A DNA stretch of 64,000 nt from Coraliomargarita sinensis. Its GTDB lineage: Bacteria > Verrucomicrobiota > Verrucomicrobiia > Opitutales > Coraliomargaritaceae. Both the position numbers and the translations under genes were made by a program. The DNA is taken from contig NZ_QHJQ01000002.1 in NCBI RefSeq assembly GCF_003185655.1, forward strand, positions 1 through 64,000, read 5' to 3'. The notes beneath the pieces were generated by a model. It saw nothing but the letters and a program-made list of their open reading frames with translations, did not search any database and was not told the origin of the DNA. Positions 55,076 to 63,033 of this stretch are shown here, piece after piece; within the stretch, counting starts at the first letter, position 1; the number at the start of each line of letters is the position of its first letter.

Positions 55076-56128
55076 ATGGGTATGGCGCGACTGACCACAC
55101 CGAAAGGACTTGGCTACCGGCTTCCCGCAGAGTGGGAACCTCAGGAGGCGGTCTGGTTCGCCTGGCCCTCCAGGGACGATCTCTGGCCCGGCCGTTTGGA
55201 GCGGGTCAAAGAACAACTGGCTGCGCTCTATTTGCTCGCCGCCAAGTATCAGACTGTCCGTGTGCTCTGCGCCGAGGCGGACCGCGAGCACTTGCTCGGC
55301 TTGCTCGATTCTTCCGGGGAGGCGAAAGACATCGAACTTTACGATTATACGACCGACGATATCTGGATACGTGATTTTGGTCCGCTCTTTCTCATCAATG
55401 AGGACGGCAGCAAACTTTGCATTGCTGACTGGCGCTACAATGCCTGGGGCAACAAGTTTCCCGAACAGCAAAAGGACGATCGCGCTTCGGCCTGGATCGC
55501 GGATCAGCTCGGCTTGCGGCGCTTCATCTTCGATACCGTGCTTGAGGGAGGTGCGATTGAAAGCAACGGGGACGGTCAGCTCATGACGACGGAAGCCGTT
55601 CTGCTGAACGAAAATCGCAACGGCGAAACATCGACGCATCAGATGGAGCAAAAACTTTGCTCCGGGCTGGGCGTGGATTCCGTTCTCTGGTTTAAAGACG
55701 GCCTCGCCGGTGACGATACCGACGGGCATATCGACAACCTGGCCCGCTTCTTCAAGAGCGATGGGATTTTGATTGCCGATACCACCGACAGTAAGAATCC
55801 GAATGTCGACGCTTTGCAGGAAAATATCACGCGGTTGCAGAACTTCCGCACACCGCAGGGTGATCCCTTCGCCTCCGTCCAGCTGCCGCTGCCCGAGGTG
55901 TCGGGTCAGAATGGCGAGCCGCTGGCCGCCAGTTACCTAAACTATCTTGTGCTCAACGGCGCTGTGCTCGTACCCACTTACGGGCAATCCGAGTTGGATC
56001 AGGACGCCCTCGAGATCATCGGTGATTGCTTCCCCGAGCGCGAGGTCGTCGGATTCGACTGCTCGGACCTGATCCATGAGGGTGGGGCACTTCACTGTAT
56101 GAGTCAGAATCAGCCGAAGCTCAGATAA
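55076..56128 (+). CDS. aguA: Agmatine deiminase
   Basis: A 350-residue hydrolase converting agmatine to N-carbamoylputrescine, whose product is the substrate of AguB encoded just upstream. The start region LPAEWEPQEAVWFAWPSRDD is typical of the family. DDIWIRDFGPLFLIN, DGHIDNLARFF and the catalytic Cys in GGALHCMSQNQPK near the end are conserved. Possible starts are TTG at 55070 and ATGs at 55076 and 55082; I use 55076. Together with aguB it forms a putrescine branch from arginine. Confidence 0.93.
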   Translation: MGMARLTTPKGLGYRLPAEWEPQEAVWFAWPSRDDLWPGRLERVKEQLAALYLLAAKYQTVRVLCAEADREHLLGLLDSSGEAKDIELYDYTTDDIWIRDFGPLFLINEDGSKLCIADWRYNAWGNKFPEQQKDDRASAWIADQLGLRRFIFDTVLEGGAIESNGDGQLMTTEAVLLNENRNGETSTHQMEQKLCSGLGVDSVLWFKDGLAGDDTDGHIDNLARFFKSDGILIADTTDSKNPNVDALQENITRLQNFRTPQGDPFASVQLPLPEVSGQNGEPLAASYLNYLVLNGAVLVPTYGQSELDQDALEIIGDCFPEREVVGFDCSDLIHEGGALHCMSQNQPKLR

Positions 56129-56145
56129 TCGACAGTTGTAAGGCT

Positions 56146-57183
56146 TTACACTGCTTCGTTTGTCGTGGTGTCGGGACCTGATGCGGTGGGAATGCAGTAA
56201 CCTTCGCCGACCTTTGCTTGTTGCCGGTTGCGAATCCCTTGAATCGCTTCTTTGGGGAATATGCCCTTGCGGGCGACATAATGGGATTTGGCCGCATCAA
56301 GCAGATGAATGATGCCAAGGAATATCAAAGTGCTTATCCAGACAGCCGCAGGCTCTTCACCTTCACGGATCAATTCGATGCTTCCGAATATATTGCCAGT
56401 CCATAAAAATAACATGAACGCCGCTTCCAGGTAGCCGAGGGCAGAGCCCAGGTAAATGTCACCCAATCCAGGTAGTATTAAGGATCTGATGGCAGCTTGC
56501 CTGGGCGTGCGGAACCCGCATTGGCAACTCGGGCATTCGGATGCATTCTTGTCGTCGACCTTTTGATAGCATGCCGGACACAGGTCCTGAATCATCGGTG
56601 CCTGTTTGTCCACTGTGGCTGCGCTGTTTTCAACCAGAGGTACCAGAAATTCCTTGATGAACTTTCGGTCCTGACCGGCGACGCGGGTGAAGAGTACCTG
56701 CTTTTTGTTTCTGAACTTTATCCTGAGACTACCGGTGAAGCTCGTCTTAACCTTGAGGAGGTCCTCATATCTAATCGCCCCCACAAACTTACCCAACTTC
56801 GTCTTTTTAATAACATGGATTAAGAGGATGCGCTCGTTCGTGAAGATGAATGCATTGTGATTGTAGTAATACATCAACCAGCCGATGAAAAGTTGCTCGG
56901 CGCTGTGTACCTTGACCCCGTCGGTTAGATAGATGACTTCTTCTCCCTCGTGCAGCATGCCACGAATTACAGGGTCGAGTACCTTGAGTTGCTTCAGTTT
57001 CTTTTTTGCCAGGCTGCGCTGTCCGCGTTTCTCGATCGGTAGCATTTGTTCGAAATCGTACGGGCTCCCCTCGATCGTCATATCGAAGAGTTCGTCTGCC
57101 TTTTTGATTTCCTCAATTTGAAAAGGAATTGCGTTGTCGGGGTAGTTTAATGACGTGGCTTCTTCGGGGGTCGGGGTGTGCAT
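56146..57183 (-). CDS. Membrane protein with PH-like domain and zinc ribbon
   Basis: A 345-residue protein. Residues 75-185 resemble a bacterial PH-like domain (EEVIYLTDGVKVHSAEQLFI, FIFTNERILLIHV, RYEDLLKVKTSFTGSLRIKF). Residues 200-225 form a zinc ribbon with two Cys pairs (DLCPACYQKV, ECPSCQCGF). Then come two or three transmembrane helices (LEAAFMLFLWTGNIFGSIEL, WISTLIFLGIIHLLDA). The layout recalls membrane proteins that sense lipids or membranes; no catalytic residues are seen. Function unknown. Convergent with aguA. Confidence 0.7.
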   Translation of the reverse strand: MHTPTPEEATSLNYPDNAIPFQIEEIKKADELFDMTIEGSPYDFEQMLPIEKRGQRSLAKKKLKQLKVLDPVIRGMLHEGEEVIYLTDGVKVHSAEQLFIGWLMYYYNHNAFIFTNERILLIHVIKKTKLGKFVGAIRYEDLLKVKTSFTGSLRIKFRNKKQVLFTRVAGQDRKFIKEFLVPLVENSAATVDKQAPMIQDLCPACYQKVDDKNASECPSCQCGFRTPRQAAIRSLILPGLGDIYLGSALGYLEAAFMLFLWTGNIFGSIELIREGEEPAAVWISTLIFLGIIHLLDAAKSHYVARKGIFPKEAIQGIRNRQQAKVGEGYCIPTASGPDTTTNEAV

Positions 57184-57346
57184 TAGCTACATTGATGTTG
57201 CGGTAAGTTGTGGTGTCACGCTTAAAAGCATAGACAAAGTAAGTCAGTCTTTCCCCGAGTGCTTCTTGCGCGCTGTTTCTAATCTTACAGCCTTGCGATG
57301 TTCAAGGTAGGGCAATGAGACAGTCGCCAGCAGCCTGCCCTGAGGC

Positions 57347-58741
57347 TTAAAGAACTTCCCGGTGGCGAACGACAGGCACGGGGCTATTGGGGTAGTCCGG
57401 ATCGTCGCCGAACCATTCGGCGCGGGCTTTGCCGTCCTCGACTGTGATGCCGAGGAAGCCACCCTTTTCGCTGAAGAAGCGGTGAAACTTCGCCTTGTAA
57501 CCGGTATTGCCGCCGTAGCTGTGCTGGTCGTTGATCGGGCCGCAGCCCATTTCGACAAGGCCGGTCTTCGGATCTTCCGAGCAATACTGCCAGTGGCGGT
57601 CCCCGCAGATAACGTAAGTATTGTCCAGTTGGCTGAGGAAGTCGCGAAGCTCCCGGCCCTCGTGCGAAAAACCGGCATTGGAGTGGTTGTCGTTTTTACC
57701 CCGCTTGTCCGGGCCGACTATTGGGCCCGGTGTAATCACAAATTTGTAAGTCGCGTCCGACTCTTCCAGGGTACGCTTCAGCCATGCTTTTTGTGCTTCA
57801 CCCAGAATGGTTTTTTGGGGGCCGTCGGGCATGTTGTTGGGCGAACGGAAGTCGCGGTTTTCCGTCATCCAAATCTGCACGTCCTTGCCCCAGCGGAAGG
57901 TGCGGTAGGTTTTTTCTTTCATCGGCACCTGTTCGCGAAAAAGAGCGAGCCCTTCTTCCCAGGTGAGATCGCCGTAGGTCTGCCCCGGCCAGCAGTCGTT
58001 TTTGAGGGTGTCGTGGTCGTCCTTCATGAAGTACGAGGTCACGTTCTGGTGAAAGCGGCGGTTGTGGCCATAAGCAAACATGAGGTTCCACTTGGCGCGG
58101 GCCTCGGCCGCGTTCTTCGCCAGCGGTGCCCTGTCGTAGTAAATAATGTCGCCCGTGTGGACGAAGAAATGGGGATCAAAGCCCAGCATCTGATGGTAGC
58201 TGTGGTGCCCTTCCGGGCCTGAATCGATACTGCGCACCGCCTGGCAAGTGGTGACGACGAACCTGACCGGCGCTGCATCCTCATGCTTTGGTGCGGTATG
58301 GAAGCTCCCGTTGATAACCGCGCTGCATGTTGACGAGGCCTCCGGTCGCGCCTGGACCCGGTAGGCATATCTGGTGTTTGCAGACAGCCCGTTGAGTTCG
58401 ACTTGTTTGATAAAATCGCGCTCAAGATCTACGCGGTGCCAGCCCGTGTGGTGTGTTTGATTCGAATCAGCATTCTCGGCCCAATACTCGATCATGACCT
58501 CGCCCGTCTGGCCGGGAAGAATGTCGGTGGGCATATGGCTGTTGTCCCTTGTTCTCTTCTCCAGACCTCCCGTCAGGATCGGCAGGCGGTCAAAGTCCGC
58601 CGCCGGTTTTGCGGTCAGTCGTATCCAGACCAGGGCACTGTCCTGATCAACTTCACCCACCTTGACGCCGTTGCCGAGGTAGGGGCCTGCCGCAGAGCAA
58701 CAATGAGCGAGCAAAAGAAGAAGGATAGATCGATGCAGCAT
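57347..58741 (-). CDS. Alkaline phosphatase D (PhoD)-family exported phosphatase
   Basis: A 464-residue protein. Signal peptide MLHRSILLLLLAHCCSAAGP sets the start at 58741; the longer open frame runs to 58897 through a family B repeat. PhoD-like metal-binding segments are VHTGDIIYYDRAP, MKDDHDTLKNDCWPGQTYGD and VICGDRHWQY. A fibronectin-like N-terminal domain (residues 25-140, NTRYAYRVQARP) is usual. It would hydrolyse phosphate mono- or diesters in the periplasm; it lacks the Tat motif of classic PhoD. Confidence 0.85.
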   Translation of the reverse strand: MLHRSILLLLLAHCCSAAGPYLGNGVKVGEVDQDSALVWIRLTAKPAADFDRLPILTGGLEKRTRDNSHMPTDILPGQTGEVMIEYWAENADSNQTHHTGWHRVDLERDFIKQVELNGLSANTRYAYRVQARPEASSTCSAVINGSFHTAPKHEDAAPVRFVVTTCQAVRSIDSGPEGHHSYHQMLGFDPHFFVHTGDIIYYDRAPLAKNAAEARAKWNLMFAYGHNRRFHQNVTSYFMKDDHDTLKNDCWPGQTYGDLTWEEGLALFREQVPMKEKTYRTFRWGKDVQIWMTENRDFRSPNNMPDGPQKTILGEAQKAWLKRTLEESDATYKFVITPGPIVGPDKRGKNDNHSNAGFSHEGRELRDFLSQLDNTYVICGDRHWQYCSEDPKTGLVEMGCGPINDQHSYGGNTGYKAKFHRFFSEKGGFLGITVEDGKARAEWFGDDPDYPNSPVPVVRHREVL

Positions 58742-58835
58742 ATCGAGCAATACATCATCCGTGTGGTCGGATGACAATGTGATATGATCGGTACAGGGTG
58801 AATCAAACGGAAGATCTTTGGTCGAAAACTTGAAT

Positions 58836-59078
58836 GTAGCCGAAGCCCTTCGGCTTTGGACGGTAGGCCTTGCGGTTAAGAAGTGGTCGAGGACCAAACT
58901 ACGAAACTAGAGTATGGACCAAACGCGAAGACGTTCGCCTACGTGGGTAGGTTAGCGATTACTTAGGAAAAAGTCGCCCCCGGTAGAAACTTGAATTTAG
59001 CCGAAGCCCTTCGGCTTTGGGCGGTGGGCCTTGCGGTTAAGAAGTGGTCGAGGACCAAACGCGAAGGCGTTCGGCTAC
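58836..59078. repeat. Family B REP cluster II (upstream of the family B RAYT)
   Basis: Two paired copies. IIa (58836-58942, 107 bp) begins GTAGCCGAAGCCCTTCGGCT, stem CCGAAG / CTTCGG, and ends CGTTCGCCTAC inverted. IIb (58997-59078) begins TTAGCC, so its tetranucleotide is altered, and ends CGTTCGGCTAC. IIa differs from copy IIIa at only two of 107 positions. The cluster fills the space between the PhoD gene and the RAYT gene. Confidence 0.93.
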
Positions 59079-59169
59079 GGCATGGAAATTTCAGACTATA
59101 CTACGGGTTTCATGCTCTTCAAAATATCCGAGCCTTGCTCGTGGCTGCTTTTTTCCTTTTGTCCACTCT

Positions 59170-59685
59170 ATGAAGCGTAAACTTCCCAGGCTGGCTCCGG
59201 AATATTATCGTGGAAAAGCCTATGTTTTTTGGACGCATACCACGGAAAAGCGGGAACAGTTTGGTTTGAATCGGGAATTTCATTTGAACTTCCGAGAGGT
59301 TTTATTGCACGCCTGTATTCGCTATCAGCTGGCGACTCCGGCTTACTGTATTATGCCGGATCATATTCATCTTTTTTGGGTGGGCACACGTTCCGAGAGT
59401 GATCAAATCAAAGCATGCTCATTTTTTAGAAAGTACCTTGGGGAGCGTATCCGTCCGGTGCGCTGGCAACGGCAGGCACACGATCATGTGGTTCGTGAAG
59501 ATGAACGTACGACGGGCCGCTACGCGGATTCGGTCAATTATATCCTGATGAACCCCGTGCGAGCCGGATTGGTCGAGCATTGGCAGGATTATGCCTACTT
59601 GGGCGCGCTATTGCCCGGTTATCCGGATCTGGACCGCAGAGATCCGGCCTTTAACGATCTTTTTTGGAAATTGCTGGCCCAGTAG
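59170..59685 (+). CDS. REP-associated tyrosine transposase (RAYT), family B
   Basis: A 172-residue Y1 HUH endonuclease. The His pair is in YCIMPDHIHLFWVGT and the catalytic Tyr in NYILMNPVRAGLVEHW. ERTTGRYADSVNYIL and the preceding helix ACSFFRKYLGERIRP fit the RAYT/IS200-like fold. It starts at the ATG at 59170 and differs clearly in sequence from the RAYT at 34168. Near-identical family B REP pairs lie 92 bp upstream (cluster II) and 51 bp downstream (cluster III), so it is the likely handler of the family B repeats. Confidence 0.9.
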   Translation: MKRKLPRLAPEYYRGKAYVFWTHTTEKREQFGLNREFHLNFREVLLHACIRYQLATPAYCIMPDHIHLFWVGTRSESDQIKACSFFRKYLGERIRPVRWQRQAHDHVVREDERTTGRYADSVNYILMNPVRAGLVEHWQDYAYLGALLPGYPDLDRRDPAFNDLFWKLLAQ

Positions 59686-59735
59686 TCAGTTGCCTGTCTG
59701 CCAATGGCTGAAACGCTCGAAGTGAGTATCTGAAT

Positions 59736-59885
59736 GTAGCCGAAGCCCTTCGGCTTTGGACGGTAGGCCTTGCGGTTAAGAAGTGGTCGAGGACCAAACT
59801 ACGAAACTAGAGTATGGACCAAACGCGAAGGCGTTCGGCTACGTGGATAGGATGGGCCGGACCAAACGCGAAGGCGTACGGTTGC
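59736..59885. repeat. Family B REP cluster III (downstream of the family B RAYT)
   Basis: Paired copy IIIa (59736-59842, 107 bp) begins GTAGCCGAAGCCCTTCGGCT and ends CGTTCGGCTAC in inverted orientation. It is identical to IIa at 105 of 107 positions. A separate degenerate right half lies at about 59861-59885. Together with nearby unassigned sequence it fills 59686-60051. Confidence 0.93.
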
Positions 59886-60051
59886 GCAGTTGGATTCAGC
59901 AAAGAGAATTTCTTCTTGGTTTGACGGAGATTGGGCCTCCGCGTTCTTTAGGGGATGCAAATAGAGATCACGGTCTACTTATGACTTTTGAACATAGCCC
60001 ATCCGTGTGTGTCGATTGAGCGCAGACGAAGAAAATTTTTTGAGATACGAT

Positions 60052-61500
60052 ATGCATCAAAAACCTATACTTTTAATAATATTCTTCTGGGCCTTTATTC
60101 ATATCGCATCGGCGGGGCCGGAGCAGTCGGTCGTCCAGATTACCAACTACACGCAACAGCCGGACTGGGTGGAGCCCTGGCGCTTTTCTCCCGTCAGTGG
60201 AGGCCTGGGCAGCGGGTTCGTCATCGAAGGCCAGCGTATTATGACGAATGCTCATGTTGTCAGTTGGTCGAAACAGCTCATCGTTTACCGTTTTCAGGAT
60301 CCCCAGCCCTATCGGGCGACGGTGGAATACATCGGGCACGACTGCGACCTGGCGGTGTTGCGGGTGGACGATCCCACTTTTTTTGAGGGCATCCCCGCTC
60401 TTGAGATCGGCGAACTCCCCGGTGTGCGTTCGGTGGTCACCACCTACGGCTATCCTTCGGGCGGTCGCCAGATTTCCTACACAAGCGGTGTGGTTTCACG
60501 CATTGAGGTGCAGCGCTACATGCAGCCGAGTAACCGTAATCTGCTTACGGTGCAGACCGATGCTGCGATCAATCCCGGCAACAGTGGTGGCCCCGTCATC
60601 CAGGACGGCAAAGTGGTCGGTGTCTCTTTTCAGGGGAAACCGGGTCTGGAGAATGCCGGATTTTTTATACCCCCGGTTATTATCAGCCATTTTCTGGAAG
60701 ACATTGCGGACGAAAGGTATGACGGCTTTCCCGACGCGGGGATCAGTATCGTCAAGCTGACAAATCCGGCATTTCGCGAGGCGCTCGGTCTGCCGCAGTC
60801 GAACACCGGGGCACGAATCGACAGTCTGCTGCACCCATTCCCTAAGACGCACGAATTGATTCGGGAAAACGACGTACTGCTGGAGGTTTCCGGCTACGAG
60901 GTCGGCAGTGACGGCACAATTCTTTATCAGGGGAATCGAGTGCACTGCTCCATCCTCTTTGACGAAGTGCAGCACGGTGAATCGATCGAGCTCAAAGTCT
61001 GGCGCAAGAATGAAGCCCTCGATATCGAGCTACCACTCTACGTGAACCGCGAAGACCGTATTTCGGGGAACCAGTACGAACCACCGCCCTACATTATCGT
61101 CGGTGGGCTGGTCTTTACCGAACTCAGTAGTAACTACCTCGGCTCGCTGGGCCGTAACTGGCGCAACAAGATCAGTCCGGAAATTCTCTACGAGCTGATC
61201 TACCGGAACCGGTTGGGGGAGGACGAGGCCCGCGAGAAACCCATCGTGCTGTCGAAAATCCTGAAGCATCCCAGCAACGTGGATTTTGCCGTGGGCTCGC
61301 GCTCTATTCTCACCGAACTGAACGGCAGCGAGATTACCAACATGGCGGATTTCAAGGCAGCCCTCGAAAATACCGAGGATGAATTTTATCGTTTCCGTTT
61401 CCTTTCCGGGGCCGAGGAGGCGCTGAACCGGGCCGATGCCTTGGCAGCCGACCGGCAACTCATCCAGCAATACAACATTCCATCCGCACAACGCCTTTAA
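60052..61500 (+). CDS. HtrA/Deg-type serine protease with PDZ domain, triad intact
   Basis: A 482-residue exported trypsin-like protease. A signal peptide (PILLIIFFWAFIHIASAG) follows the ATG at 60052. The catalytic triad is present: His in RIMTNAHVVS, Asp in GHDCDLAVLRVDD and Ser in NPGNSGGPVIQDG. A PDZ domain lies around residues 220-310, and a C-terminal region of about 150 residues (GGLVFTELSSNYLGSLGRNW) is specific to a branch of the Deg family. The next gene, 7 bp downstream, is a paralogue with the same layout, so the two form one operon. Confidence 0.9.
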   Translation: MHQKPILLIIFFWAFIHIASAGPEQSVVQITNYTQQPDWVEPWRFSPVSGGLGSGFVIEGQRIMTNAHVVSWSKQLIVYRFQDPQPYRATVEYIGHDCDLAVLRVDDPTFFEGIPALEIGELPGVRSVVTTYGYPSGGRQISYTSGVVSRIEVQRYMQPSNRNLLTVQTDAAINPGNSGGPVIQDGKVVGVSFQGKPGLENAGFFIPPVIISHFLEDIADERYDGFPDAGISIVKLTNPAFREALGLPQSNTGARIDSLLHPFPKTHELIRENDVLLEVSGYEVGSDGTILYQGNRVHCSILFDEVQHGESIELKVWRKNEALDIELPLYVNREDRISGNQYEPPPYIIVGGLVFTELSSNYLGSLGRNWRNKISPEILYELIYRNRLGEDEAREKPIVLSKILKHPSNVDFAVGSRSILTELNGSEITNMADFKAALENTEDEFYRFRFLSGAEEALNRADALAADRQLIQQYNIPSAQRL

Positions 61501-61507
61501 GATCACT

Positions 61508-62938
61508 ATGAAGCAAATCGCTGGAATTATTCTTTTCTCTCTCTCATTGGCTCCGCTGGCAGCCTTCGCGGCGTTGAATCCGGAAACGTCGCTTGTCGAA
61601 ATCGAAGTCACCAGGAAGGATTACGATTACAGAACGCCCTGGATCACACGGAATGATCAGGTCCGCAAGAATGGCATCCTGATCGGGGCCAATCGAATTC
61701 TCACCACGGCCGACGGTCTCTCGGGGCAGTATCTCTGCCGGATCAAGAAGGGTGGTGTGAGCCGGCAATACACCGCCGATCTGGTCTGGGTCGACTATTA
61801 CGCCAATGTGGCCATTCTCGATGTGCCGGAGCCGGACTTCTGGAAGGGTATGGAGCCGGTTGCACTGGCCAAAACCATTCCCCAGAGCGGTGAACTGCAA
61901 ATCTACCGTTGGCGCGGGGGACGGATCGAGGAACGGGTCGCCGAGATTATCCGTCTCTTCAGCGGAACCAGTAAAATGAGCTATTTGCAGCATTTGGTGC
62001 TGACGGTCTCTTCCACCATCAGCTCTGCCGGTTGGTCCGAAGTTGTTTTCGATGACAACCAACTGGTGGGCCTGACGGCATCCGCATCCAAGGACACCCT
62101 GACGATTCTACCCGCGCAGTTTATCGCCAAAGTGATTGAGCGCCACAATCGCGAAAATGATCCCGGGCTGGGTTATTTTGATTTTAAATACATAAGGGGC
62201 AAAAATCCGGCCTTGCTGGCATCGAAGGGCTTAGAGCGTCGTGATGTCGGTGTGGTGGTCACCGAAATCGGAGGCAAGGGCTTGTCTTCGGATGCGCTGC
62301 AGGTCGGCGACGTGATTTTAGAGATCGATGGATTCGAGATTGATAGTGAGGGGAAATACATCGATCCCGATTACGGCCGGCTTTCCATGAGTGGTCTGGC
62401 TACGCGGGCGCATGCGGCCGGTGAGAGCATTGCCTTCAAGATCTGGCGTGACGGTAAAGAACAGCGCGTGGACTACACTCTGCCGCGGGCCGACTTCGAG
62501 AAGGGCCTGATCCCGGATCGTCGCTACGATGCCCCGCCGCAATATCTGATTGAAGGAGGTCTGGTTTTCCAGCCGCTTAACGGGCCTTTGCTTGAAGCGC
62601 TGGGTAAGAACATCCCGCCTTTGCTCGACTACTACAGCCAGCAAAAAGGAGTCAACGGGCGCAAGGGGCTGGTTGTCCTGAGCGGTGTCCTGCCCGATGA
62701 TTATAACCTTGGCTACGAAGACCTCCGCTACGTGCTGGTCGACGAGATTAATGGTCGAACAATCAACAATCTGAATGATATCCAGACTGCTCTGGAAGAA
62801 CCCGAAACCGCCTACCACAACATCCGTTTCATGCCCGAGGAGCGCATCCAGCATATTGTGCTCGATGCCCGGGAGATGGAGGACGCCACCAACCGGATTT
62901 TACAAAATTACCGGATTCCGAGTGGGAGTCAGTTGTAG
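61508..62938 (+). CDS. HtrA/Deg-type paralogue with apparently lost catalytic triad
   Basis: A 476-residue exported protein of the same domain order as its neighbour upstream: signal peptide (AGIILFSLSLAPLAAFA), chymotrypsin-like fold, PDZ (SDALQVGDVILEIDGFEIDS) and long C-terminal region (GGLVFQPLNGPLLEALGKNI). At the three catalytic positions the paralogue has NRILTTADGL in place of TNAHVV, VDYYANVAILDV in place of HDCDLAVL, and SSAGWSEVVFD in place of PGNSGGPV, so His, Asp and Ser all appear replaced. It begins 7 bp after the active protease gene. I infer a pseudoprotease partner or adaptor; a novel enzyme cannot be excluded. Confidence 0.85.
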   Translation: MKQIAGIILFSLSLAPLAAFAALNPETSLVEIEVTRKDYDYRTPWITRNDQVRKNGILIGANRILTTADGLSGQYLCRIKKGGVSRQYTADLVWVDYYANVAILDVPEPDFWKGMEPVALAKTIPQSGELQIYRWRGGRIEERVAEIIRLFSGTSKMSYLQHLVLTVSSTISSAGWSEVVFDDNQLVGLTASASKDTLTILPAQFIAKVIERHNRENDPGLGYFDFKYIRGKNPALLASKGLERRDVGVVVTEIGGKGLSSDALQVGDVILEIDGFEIDSEGKYIDPDYGRLSMSGLATRAHAAGESIAFKIWRDGKEQRVDYTLPRADFEKGLIPDRRYDAPPQYLIEGGLVFQPLNGPLLEALGKNIPPLLDYYSQQKGVNGRKGLVVLSGVLPDDYNLGYEDLRYVLVDEINGRTINNLNDIQTALEEPETAYHNIRFMPEERIQHIVLDAREMEDATNRILQNYRIPSGSQL

Positions 62939-62944
62939 CTTTAC

Positions 62945-63000
62945 GGGATACGTGATGCGGGATACGTGATGCGGGATACGTGATGCGGGATATGCGATGT
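62945..63000. repeat. 14-bp tandem repeat, four units
   Basis: Three perfect units of GGGATACGTGATGC and a fourth degenerate one (GGGATATGCGATGT) between the second Deg-type gene and argS. It is reminiscent of the degenerate array at 16873-16913. No transcript or protein role is evident. Confidence 0.85.
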
Positions 63001-63033
63001 GGGTGATTGATCGCGGGCTAGCTTCCGGTCGCA

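Noticed and set aside
57362..58222. 286-residue plus-strand open frame opposite the PhoD-like gene
   Set aside because: Hydrophobic shadow of the phosphatase; the sense strand carries all metal-binding motifs.
51515..59885. Repeat clusters as a possible CRISPR array
   Set aside because: The units are inverted pairs with hairpins and near-identical spacers; there are no unique spacers of constant length and no cas genes.
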